Shown piece after piece: positions 25,218-32,049 of a DNA stretch of 32,049 nt (positions are counted from its first letter, which is position 1; each line of letters opens with the position of its first letter). The stretch covers positions 1 to 32,049 of the forward strand of contig JADZDL010000066.1 of NCBI GenBank assembly GCA_020851075.1. Direction: 5' to 3'. The notes under the pieces are model-generated. The model worked only from the letters and a program-made list of their open reading frames with translations, had not been told where the DNA came from and searched no databases. Made by a program: the position numbers and the translations under genes. Source of the stretch: Planctomycetota bacterium (lineage in GTDB: Bacteria; Planctomycetota; UBA1135; UBA2386).

Positions 25218-26696
25218 ATGCCGTACGACTCCTCCATGCCAACTAGCCGCCGTGGCCTCAGCCGTCGCGACTTCCTGATGCGCACCGGCGGCGGGTTCGG
25301 CGGTCTGGCGCTGCAGGCGATGCTGGCGGGTTCGTCTTCGTCGGAGGGCGGGTTCCGAGGCCTGCGCACCCCGCGGTGCAAACGGGTGATCCAGCTGTTC
25401 ATGTCCGGTGCGGCGAGCCACCTGGACCTGTTCGACTACAAGCCGCAGCTCGTGAAGTACGATGGCCAGAAGAGCGACTTCGGCGAGCCCGTGGAGACCT
25501 TCCAGGACGGTCTCGGCCCATGGCTGAAGCCCGTGTGGCCGTTTGCGCCACATGGCCAGTGCGGCAAGTTGCTCGGCGAGACGGTGGCGCCGCTCGGCAA
25601 ACACGTCGACGACATCGCGTTCGTACACAACTGTGTGAGCAAGTCGGGCGTGCACTCGCAGGCGACGTTGCTGCAGACGACGGGGTTCCAGCTGCCGGGC
25701 TTTCCCGGGGCTGGGTGCTGGGTCGGCTACGGGCTAGGTTCGCTGAACGAGAACCTGCCGACCTTCGTCGTGCTGCCCGACCACCGCGGTCTGCCGAGCA
25801 ATGGCGTGAAGAATTGGGATGCGGCGTTCCTGCCGTCGCAACACAGCGGCACGGTGATCTACGGAGGCACCGCGACGCCGATCGCCGACCTGCACCCGCA
25901 CCGGGTCGGCGACTACGTCACCCAGGCCAGCGAAGCCGAGGCGCTGGCGCTGATGGAACGTCTCAATCGGGCGCATCAGGCGACGCACAGCGGCGACGAA
26001 CGGCTCGACGCGCGCATTCGCAGCTATGAACTCGCGGCCAGGATGCAACTCGCGGCGCCTGAGGCGCTCGACCTCAAAGCCGAACCTGCGCACATCCTCC
26101 GCCTCTACGGCCTCGATGCGGGGCCACAGCAGTGGCCGCAGGAGATCAACGACCAGGAGGAGGCGTTCTACTTCGCGCAGAAGTGTCTGACCGCGAGGCG
26201 CCTGCTCGAACGCGGCGTGCGCTTCGTGCAGGTCTGGAGCGGCAACGACAATTCGCACCCGCGGCGCAATTGGGACTCGCACGAGGACATCCGGCGCGAC
26301 CACGGCCCGTTGTCGCGCGGCATGGCGCTAGGTGCAGCCGCACTGATCGCGGACCTGAAGCAGCGCGGCATGCTCGACGACACGCTGATCCTGTGGACCA
26401 CCGAGTTCGGGCGGATGCCGAGTTCGCAGGCCGGCAAGGGGCGCGACCACAACCCGTTCGCGTTCACGAGCTGGCTCTGCGGCGGCGGCATCCGGGGCGG
26501 TGTCAGCATCGGTGAGAGCGACGAGTGGGGCTACAAGCCGCTCGATCGCAAGAACCCGACCACCGGCTACGACCTGCACGCGACGATGCTGCACCTGCTT
26601 GGCATCGACCACACGAAGCTGACGTGGCGTCACAACGGCATCGATCGCCGGTTGACCGACGTGCACGGGCACGTGCTCGAGAAGTTGCTGGCGTGA
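25218..26696 (+). CDS. Tat-exported DUF1501 protein
   Basis: A 492-residue protein of the DUF1501 family, alkaline-phosphatase/sulfatase-superfamily-like proteins that planctomycetes carry in many copies. A twin-arginine signal, SRRDFL at 15-20, is followed by a glycine-rich hydrophobic stretch. The mature part begins with the family string CKRVIQLFMSGAASHLDLFDYKP. It later shows HNCVSKSGVHSQATLL, WDSHEDIRRDHGPLSRGMA, LWTTEFGRMP and GRDHNPFAFTSWLCGGGI, with His and Asp residues that probably bind metal. The ATG at 25218 is used, and an in-frame ATG at 25236 leaves the same Tat signal. It lies 13 bp behind the PSCyt gene and almost certainly shares its transcript. The substrate is unknown. Confidence 0.94.
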   Translation: MPYDSSMPTSRRGLSRRDFLMRTGGGFGGLALQAMLAGSSSSEGGFRGLRTPRCKRVIQLFMSGAASHLDLFDYKPQLVKYDGQKSDFGEPVETFQDGLGPWLKPVWPFAPHGQCGKLLGETVAPLGKHVDDIAFVHNCVSKSGVHSQATLLQTTGFQLPGFPGAGCWVGYGLGSLNENLPTFVVLPDHRGLPSNGVKNWDAAFLPSQHSGTVIYGGTATPIADLHPHRVGDYVTQASEAEALALMERLNRAHQATHSGDERLDARIRSYELAARMQLAAPEALDLKAEPAHILRLYGLDAGPQQWPQEINDQEEAFYFAQKCLTARRLLERGVRFVQVWSGNDNSHPRRNWDSHEDIRRDHGPLSRGMALGAAALIADLKQRGMLDDTLILWTTEFGRMPSSQAGKGRDHNPFAFTSWLCGGGIRGGVSIGESDEWGYKPLDRKNPTTGYDLHATMLHLLGIDHTKLTWRHNGIDRRLTDVHGHVLEKLLA

Positions 26697-26771
26697 GGTC
26701 GGGCCGCCCATTCGGCCAGCTCCCGGCCCCCCGGGGATTGCATCGCAGAGGCGTTCCGTTCGAATGCTCCG

Positions 26772-28841
26772 ATGCTCTGCCGCCCTTCGTATTGGCTCGC
26801 CGCCTGGTTCGCAGCACTCGCTCCCGCCCAATCCTGGAACGTGCATGACCCGCGGCCCCAATACACGGGATTCCTCTCCTACGATTCCCACCGCGGTCGT
26901 GGGGTGCTGGTGTTCGACACCGGCGCGCAGGTCCAGCTTCACGAATGGGATGGCCAGCGGTGGACTCCGCGTGCCCTCGGCGGCAGCGGCCCAGCAACGA
27001 GCACACAAACCCACCGCGCCCTCGCGTTCGATCCGGTGCGCAACACGACCGTGTTGATCAGCAGCGGCGCGCAGCAGGCATGGGCGTGGAACGGCAGTGC
27101 ATGGTCGGCGCTGCCGACGCCGCCATTCACGCCGCAATGGTCGTCGATGGCGTTCGACGAGGCACAGCAGCGATTCCTAGTGCTCGACGCCGGTGGCATC
27201 CTCGGCGTGAACCAGACTTGGAGCTTCGACGGCAGCACCTGGGCCCAGGTTGCTTCGAATACGCCACTGGCCAGCATCGTGTCGTCGATGGCTTACGACC
27301 GGGCTCGCGGCCGAATGGTGCTGCGCGCCGCCAGCACAACCTTCGAATGGAGCGGCACGGCGTGGGTTGGCGGTCCAACCAACGTGGTCCCGCCGACGGC
27401 GCTCGCGATGTTGTACGAACCACAGCGCGGCAAGATCCTCACGCCGGCCGTCGGCGGTACGCAGTGGGAGTGGAGCGGCAGCAACTGGGTGCCGTTCGCG
27501 GCGCCAGTGACCATTCTGAGCCCCAATCGGCTCGGTCGGTTCTTCTACGACGAACGCCGCGCCGAGCTCGTGTTGTTCGACGACTGGACGGGTTCGACCC
27601 AGCGTATGACACCGACGAGCTGGGAGGTTCTCGAGCGGTTGCCGAGCACGGGCGGCGGCATGGCGCTCAGTGCTGACTACGCGCGCGGGCAGGTAATCGC
27701 CGTGGAGGCCACGAACGTGCTGCCCCCGAACTCGCCGACGAACATGTTGCGCTGGACGCCTGAGGGTTGGGAGTCGCTCGGGAACCTCGGCCTGCCGGTG
27801 CGCAACGGCGCCGCCCAGGCCGACCGCGACCTGCAGGGTGTGCTCTACCGTTTTGGCGGCACCCCGCTGTCCGGCACGGCCCCAACCGACGACCTCTGGG
27901 CGTTCGACGGCACGGTCTGGACGCTGCGCAACGCGGCGAACGCACCCTCGGCGCGCGGCAACGGTGCACTCGCCGTCGACGTCGCGCGGCAACGCCTGGT
28001 TGCCTTCGGCGGCTTTTCGAACGGCTACCGGAACGACACGCGCGAATTCGACGGCACCCAGTGGTTCCCGCGTTATCCGGCGCACGCGCCGAGCCCGCGG
28101 CAAGGCCATGCCATGTGCTGGGCCTCCAACCTCGGTCGCGTGGTTCTATTCGGTGGTTACGAAGTGCCGACCGGTGCGCAGGTGCGCGACTTCTGGACCT
28201 GGGACGGCACGGACTGGACGCAGTTGCCATTCCCGACCATCCCGCCGGTGACGTGGTTTGCGCTTGCGGACCACCCCGCCGCAAATCAGGTTGTGCTGAC
28301 TCTTGGCGCGTCGCAGGGTGCGGTGTCGACCTGGGGCTTCGACGGCACCACGTGGACGGCGATCGACGCTGCGCCGTTCGGCGCCAACGTGTTGGTGACC
28401 GTGCCGCAACTCGGTGCCGTCTTCGCTCCCTATGCGGGCGCGGTGCTGACTTCGACACCGCCCGTGACGTCGACACTCGGCACCGGTTGCGCAGGCAGCA
28501 CCTTCGAACCAACACTGCAGCCGTTCGGTCGCCCCTGGCTTGGCAACGCTTCGTACGCACTCGACCTGACGACGCCGCTGCCGGGTGCGACGGCGGCTGT
28601 GATCGCATTCGGGTTCGTAGCCTCGCCAACCCCGCTGCCCGGCGGCTGCACGCTGCAGTTCCCGGTGGTAGCAATGCAGTTTGCAGTGGCTGCGAACGGC
28701 TTTGCCGCGGCGCCGCTGCAAGTGCCCTTCGATCTGGCGTTGCGCGGCGTGCAGATTCTCGCCCAAGGTGCCGTGCTCGATCTTGGTGCGGCAAATGGTT
28801 TCGCGATGTCTACGGCACTGGTCAGCGTGGTCGGCGAGTAA
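26772..28841 (+). CDS. Exported kelch-like beta-propeller protein with C-terminal module
   Basis: A 689-residue secreted protein. The signal peptide MLCRPSYWLAAWFAALAPAQ fixes the ATG at 26772. Repeats of about 50-60 residues follow. Each has a W-x-x-DG-x-x-W pattern, as in WAFDGTVWTLR, REFDGTQWFPR and WTWDGTDWTQL. Strands of the VLFGGY or LVAFGGF type lie between them, as in kelch propellers. The last 110 residues, from GTGCAGSTF, are a separate beta-rich module whose end (VQILAQGAVLD) matches the end of the beta-helix protein at 20625. No enzyme motif is seen. The role is probably extracellular binding or structure. A gap of 75 bp separates it from the DUF1501 gene, so it may be read from the same or its own promoter. 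Confidence 0.85.
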   Translation: MLCRPSYWLAAWFAALAPAQSWNVHDPRPQYTGFLSYDSHRGRGVLVFDTGAQVQLHEWDGQRWTPRALGGSGPATSTQTHRALAFDPVRNTTVLISSGAQQAWAWNGSAWSALPTPPFTPQWSSMAFDEAQQRFLVLDAGGILGVNQTWSFDGSTWAQVASNTPLASIVSSMAYDRARGRMVLRAASTTFEWSGTAWVGGPTNVVPPTALAMLYEPQRGKILTPAVGGTQWEWSGSNWVPFAAPVTILSPNRLGRFFYDERRAELVLFDDWTGSTQRMTPTSWEVLERLPSTGGGMALSADYARGQVIAVEATNVLPPNSPTNMLRWTPEGWESLGNLGLPVRNGAAQADRDLQGVLYRFGGTPLSGTAPTDDLWAFDGTVWTLRNAANAPSARGNGALAVDVARQRLVAFGGFSNGYRNDTREFDGTQWFPRYPAHAPSPRQGHAMCWASNLGRVVLFGGYEVPTGAQVRDFWTWDGTDWTQLPFPTIPPVTWFALADHPAANQVVLTLGASQGAVSTWGFDGTTWTAIDAAPFGANVLVTVPQLGAVFAPYAGAVLTSTPPVTSTLGTGCAGSTFEPTLQPFGRPWLGNASYALDLTTPLPGATAAVIAFGFVASPTPLPGGCTLQFPVVAMQFAVAANGFAAAPLQVPFDLALRGVQILAQGAVLDLGAANGFAMSTALVSVVGE

Positions 28842-28880
28842 GCGTGAACGGACCGCCGTGCGGCGCTGCGGGCTCCGTGG

Positions 28881-29804
28881 TCACCACCGCGCCACGATAC
28901 GCCCGACTTCGGCGAGCACCGCCTCATCGGCCTTGCTCGGCCACTCCCCGACTACCCCGGTGTCGTAATAGACCGCGACCACCCACGGCGCCCGCCCCGG
29001 CGGTTCGATCCAAACCACGTCGTTGCAGTGCACGGTCATGCCACCGCCACCGCCCGTGCCGATCTTGTCGCCCGCCAGCCACGCCACGGGTAGCCCCTGG
29101 CGTACCCGCGCCGCTCCGTTCGCCGTGGCGATCATCCATTGCCGCAGCGTTTGCCGTTCCGCGGGTGCCAAGGCCCCGCCGAACAGGGTTGCCAGCAGCT
29201 GCGCCATCGCCCGCGGCGTCGTCGTATCCCGTTCGTCGCCCGGCATGACGTAGTTCATCTTGGGCTCGTACCGATCGAGTCGCGTCACCGCATCGCCATG
29301 CGCGCGGCAGAAGGCCGTGAACGCCGCGGGCCCGCCGAGGTCGCGAAGCAGCAGGTTCGCTGCCCCATTGTCGCTGGTGGTCTGCGCCGCCTCGGCGAGT
29401 TCGGCCAGGGAGAGCTCCGCCGTGGCCGCCCCGCGCGCCGCCGCGGCCTCGACCGCCGCCCGGGTGACGGGCGCATGCGCCAGCAGATCGCTGGGCGCCA
29501 CCTGCAGGCGCGTCTGCAGTGGCGTACCGCCGTGCGCGGCGCGGTCGAGCACCATCGCCGCAAGCGCGAGCTTGAACGTCGAACACATCGCGAAGCGTTC
29601 GTCGAGGCGATGGCCGCGCAAAACACCGGTGCCGGTGTCCAGCACCGCGACCCCGAGGCGGCCGCCGCGTTCGAGGGCCGCGAGTTCCCGTTCCAGGTCC
29701 AGAGGGTATTGCCCGCTTGCCGCCGTGCGGCAGCTCGCGAGCTGGAGGCCGACCGTGCACATGAGGAACGAGAGGAACAGGCCGCTGCGGTGGAAGGCGC
29801 GCAT
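28881..29804 (-). CDS. Class A beta-lactamase, predicted lipoprotein, with K-I-G in place of K-T-G
   Basis: A 307-residue serine beta-lactamase. The leader ends in a lipobox, LASC (Cys25), so the enzyme is probably tethered to a membrane. Class A landmarks are all in order. These are CSTFK with the nucleophile Ser75 and Lys78, SDN at 144-146, the omega-loop Glu180 in RYEPKMN, and PGDERDTTTPRAMA after it. The third box reads GDKIGTGG (Lys247, Ile248, Gly249). Most active class A enzymes have Thr or Ser where this has Ile, and that hydroxyl normally contacts the antibiotic carboxylate. Activity may be weak or altered. An in-frame opening runs upstream to 30443 but overlaps the sigma factor gene, so the ATG at the complement of 29802-29804 is chosen. 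It lies divergent from the sigma gene, with 138 bp between them. Confidence 0.92.
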   Translation of the reverse strand: MRAFHRSGLFLSFLMCTVGLQLASCRTAASGQYPLDLERELAALERGGRLGVAVLDTGTGVLRGHRLDERFAMCSTFKLALAAMVLDRAAHGGTPLQTRLQVAPSDLLAHAPVTRAAVEAAAARGAATAELSLAELAEAAQTTSDNGAANLLLRDLGGPAAFTAFCRAHGDAVTRLDRYEPKMNYVMPGDERDTTTPRAMAQLLATLFGGALAPAERQTLRQWMIATANGAARVRQGLPVAWLAGDKIGTGGGGGMTVHCNDVVWIEPPGRAPWVVAVYYDTGVVGEWPSKADEAVLAEVGRIVARW

Positions 29805-29942
29805 CGCCGCCGACGCTACGGCGAGTGCGCGCGCCTGTCGAGGGACGCGGCGAATGACCACGGTCCCGTGCGCCGGCGGCAATTTCGCATAAGCTGCACC
29901 CTTCGCAGCGGGCCCGGAGATCCAGTCCGCGTGCCTCCCACC

Positions 29943-30461
29943 ATGCGACCCTTGCCGCCGGTTGATCCGCACCCAGGCCTGGCGGCGAATGCCGAACGCC
30001 ACCGGGAGGCCCTGTGGCGCTATCTGCGCGTGCTCGGCGCCGACCCGGTCGCAGCCGACGATCTCGTGCAGGAAGTATTCCTCGTTGCCCTGGAACGGGC
30101 CGACTTCGACGACCGCGTGCCGGGCGCCGTGTTCACGTTTCTGCGCACGACGGCGCGGCATCTGTGGCTGCGCTCCCTGCGCCGGCGCACAACACCGCTC
30201 GAGGTCGAGGCCGCGGACCTCGTCTGGCAACAGAACTGCGGCGACGGCCCCGGCGATGACTACGTCGACGCGCTGCGGCAGTGCGTCGAACGGCTGCCCG
30301 CGCGCAGCCGCACGCTGCTGCAAGCGACCTACGGCGACGGCGACGGACGCACCGCCGCGGGCGCCCGCGTCGGCCTCGGCGAACAAGGCGTGAAGAGTTC
30401 CCTGAGAAGGCTGCGTGCCTTCCTGCACGACTGCATCCGACAACGACTCGAGGTCCGCTGA
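29943..30461 (+). CDS. ECF-type RNA polymerase sigma factor
   Basis: A 172-residue sigma-70 family factor of the extracytoplasmic function type. Region 2 holds LWRYLRVLGADPVAADDLVQ and EVFLVALE, including the DLVQEVF core helix, followed by FLRTTARHLWLRSLRRR. Region 4 runs from YVDALRQCVERLPARSRTLL to GLGEQGVKSSLRRLRAFL, a helix-turn-helix that reads -35 elements. The ATG at 29943 is chosen, and a GTG at 29931 in the same frame would add four residues. The TGA overlaps the ATG of the following gene by one base, which indicates translational coupling. The regulon cannot be read from the window. Confidence 0.9.
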   Translation: MRPLPPVDPHPGLAANAERHREALWRYLRVLGADPVAADDLVQEVFLVALERADFDDRVPGAVFTFLRTTARHLWLRSLRRRTTPLEVEAADLVWQQNCGDGPGDDYVDALRQCVERLPARSRTLLQATYGDGDGRTAAGARVGLGEQGVKSSLRRLRAFLHDCIRQRLEVR

Positions 30462-31888
30462 TGAACCCCGTTCCCAAGCTCGATTCCGCCGCCGAGCGGC
30501 TGCTCGACGTCGCGCTCACCCAGGTGATGGCGACGCTGCCGCGCGCAGCCCCGCGACCGCCGCGCCGCTGGTTGGCGGCCGCAATCGTGGTGCTCGGCGT
30601 CACCGTGTCCGCGGCCTCGATGTGGCTTGCGCGCCGGCCGTCCACGCCGCACGCCGCGCAGCAGCCGGCCATCCCGCCCGCGGTTTCGGCCTCGGGACGC
30701 GCCGAGATCGAAGCGCTGCCGATCGACACGCAGCATCTCGCCGCGGAGCTGTTCACGCCGCAGGAGGTCGTTTCGTTGCGCCGCTTCCGCGGGCTGCGCG
30801 AATTGTGGATCCAGACCGGCGCGACCCCTGGCGTCCTAGGGGCGGCCGCCGTCTGGAAGAATGCGCCCGCGGACTCACTCGCACCACTCGCCGAACTGGC
30901 CCACCTCGAAGCACTGCACCTGCCGCGCGAACTCACCTCTGCGCTGCTGCTGCAGCCGCTGCAGCGTTGCGAAGCACTGCGCGAACTCGACGTGCACCAG
31001 GGCATCGCCCGCGACGCCCAGCTGTTCGAAGTACTCGCCGCCCTGCCGCACCTCGGCACGCTGCGGTTGAACGGCGTGACGCTGGCAGCCGAGGATCTCG
31101 AACGCCTGCAGCCGCGGGCGCTCGGCGAACTGCTGTTGAACGGGTGTGCCGGGTTGGACACTGCCGGGTTCGCGCGGGTTTGCGCGATGCCATCGCTGCG
31201 GCGGCTCGGCCTCCGCGCACTGCGTGGCAACGATCCCAGCGTGGCCGCCCAATGGCAGCCAGCCGGCGAATTGCCCGCGCTGCGCGGCCTGCCGCACCTG
31301 CAACGGCTCGAGCTGGACGACTTCGAATTGCGCGACAGCGACCTGGAAGCGCTCCCGGACACGCTGACCGAGCTCGAACTGACGAGCTATCGGGGGCTTT
31401 CGCCGTCAGGACTGGCGCAGCTGCGGCGGCTCGGTGGCCTGCAACGTCTGTCAATCTATCCGCGTAGCTCGCAGGCCCGCGATCCGGATGCCGCGACGCG
31501 CGCCGCCAACGTCGCGCATGCGGACGCCGTCGCGGGGGTCGTGGGCAGCTTGCGCTTGACCCACGCCGTCTGCGGCCCACTCGCTTCCGAGGCATTGTTC
31601 GACGCGCTGGGCGGCCAGCCGGATCTCATCGAACTCGAAGTCATGCCGGCGGACGCGCGCCTCGTTCGCAGGCTCGGCGCGTCGCGGTCGCTGCGGCAAC
31701 TCCAGATGAGCTTCGTCGCCGACCTGTCGCTCGACGACCTGCGCCCGCTGGCCGCCGTGCGTTCGCTGCGCAAACTGCAGCTGTTCGAGTGCGGCGAGGT
31801 GAGCGAGGTCGATGTGCGCGCGCTGTTCGGGGCCGAAGTCGAAGTACGCGCTACGGGGCTTCGTTCGCGCCGCCACCGCGTGCGCTGA
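30461..31888 (+). CDS. Single-pass membrane protein with leucine-rich repeats, partner of the ECF sigma factor
   Basis: A 475-residue protein. About 36 residues come first, then one membrane helix, WLAAAIVVLGVTVSAASMWL (37-56), then a Pro/Ala-rich linker. Residues 85-460 are degenerate leucine-rich repeats. Examples are LEALHLPRELTSALLLQPL, LGTLRLNGVTLAAEDLERL and LRQLQMSFVADLSLDDLRPL. The N-terminal segment faces the cytoplasm in the likely topology, and the repeats face the periplasm or outside. The one-base overlap with the sigma gene and this layout suggest an anti-sigma or sensor partner. The short cytoplasmic segment lacks a recognisable anti-sigma or zinc-finger motif, so this is inference. 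The protein is otherwise uncharacterised. Confidence 0.83.
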   Translation: MNPVPKLDSAAERLLDVALTQVMATLPRAAPRPPRRWLAAAIVVLGVTVSAASMWLARRPSTPHAAQQPAIPPAVSASGRAEIEALPIDTQHLAAELFTPQEVVSLRRFRGLRELWIQTGATPGVLGAAAVWKNAPADSLAPLAELAHLEALHLPRELTSALLLQPLQRCEALRELDVHQGIARDAQLFEVLAALPHLGTLRLNGVTLAAEDLERLQPRALGELLLNGCAGLDTAGFARVCAMPSLRRLGLRALRGNDPSVAAQWQPAGELPALRGLPHLQRLELDDFELRDSDLEALPDTLTELELTSYRGLSPSGLAQLRRLGGLQRLSIYPRSSQARDPDAATRAANVAHADAVAGVVGSLRLTHAVCGPLASEALFDALGGQPDLIELEVMPADARLVRRLGASRSLRQLQMSFVADLSLDDLRPLAAVRSLRKLQLFECGEVSEVDVRALFGAEVEVRATGLRSRRHRVR

Positions 31889-32049
31889 TGCGCTGGCGAC
31901 GCCGCAAGGACCCGAGCTGATCGACGAGATCCAGCGTCGAATCGGAAACCGTGGGCTCGGCGCGGCCACCTGCGCGGGCCCCATGAACGGCGCCCCACGA
32001 TCCGCGTACTTTGCTGAACCCTTTATCGCGCCCCCGGCAGCGGTCACCA

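Noticed and set aside
22187..25402. Open frame of over 1000 codons on the minus strand opposite the PSCyt-DUF1549-DUF1553 gene
   Set aside because: Arg/His-rich shadow translation without recognisable motifs. The plus strand carries the haem motif and known domains.
28848..28878. Imperfect hairpin between the convergent kelch and beta-lactamase genes (ACGGA/TCCGT outer arms)
   Set aside because: The stem is short and interrupted, with no T-run on either side, so it is not called as a terminator.
29139..29942. Upstream extension of the ECF sigma factor frame
   Set aside because: It lies opposite the beta-lactamase gene, and the sigma homology begins only after 29943.
31889..32049. Right-edge stretch with short open frames on both strands
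   Set aside because: No start, family motif or structural signal is convincing. Treated as intergenic up to the window edge.

Overview
The window is high-GC bacterial DNA and most likely comes from a planctomycete. The strongest clue is the pair at 22193-26696. It consists of a PSCyt1-DUF1549-DUF1553 haem protein followed by a Tat-exported DUF1501 protein, a combination characteristic of Planctomycetota. The Hanks-type kinase, the ECF sigma factor with a linked membrane leucine-rich-repeat protein, and the large secreted kelch and beta-helix proteins fit the same picture. Assignment below phylum is not possible from reading alone.

Layout, left to right. (1) 1-851, minus: N-terminal part of a Ser/Thr kinase running off the left edge. 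(2) 1010-6777, plus: an exported GH3 beta-N-acetylglucosaminidase fused to a beta-lactamase-fold serine hydrolase, a PGM1-type ATP-grasp ligase, and an MFS transporter. (3) 6780-9067, minus: a CstA-type carbon-starvation/pyruvate transporter with its small partner YbdD, overlapping by ATGA. (4) 9207-13103, plus: three tightly packed glycosyltransferases (GT2, GT2, GT4), probably for a surface polysaccharide. (5) 13125-16066, minus: both subunits of DNA topoisomerase VI, in the order B then A. This is an archaeal/plant type enzyme that is only sporadic in bacteria. (6) 16304-18722: an accessory strip with a G-rich tract, a truncated C-terminal remnant of a DUF4143 ATPase, an inverted/direct repeat, an intact AAA-DUF4143 ATPase and a wrecked dinD gene. 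(7) 18791-28841: exported proteins, namely a carboxypeptidase-regulatory-like repeat protein, a beta-helix protein (minus strand), the PSCyt/DUF1501 pair and a kelch-like protein. (8) 28881-29804, minus: a class A beta-lactamase lipoprotein with an unusual K-I-G box. (9) 29943-31888, plus: an ECF sigma factor overlapping a transmembrane LRR protein.

Likely working units are the glycosyltransferase operon, the cstA-ybdD unit, the top6B-top6A operon, the PSCyt/DUF1501 export pair and the sigma/LRR pair. The topoisomerase VI locus and the decayed ATPase/dinD strip beside it are the most notable parts. No tRNA, rRNA, CRISPR array or intact insertion sequence was seen.
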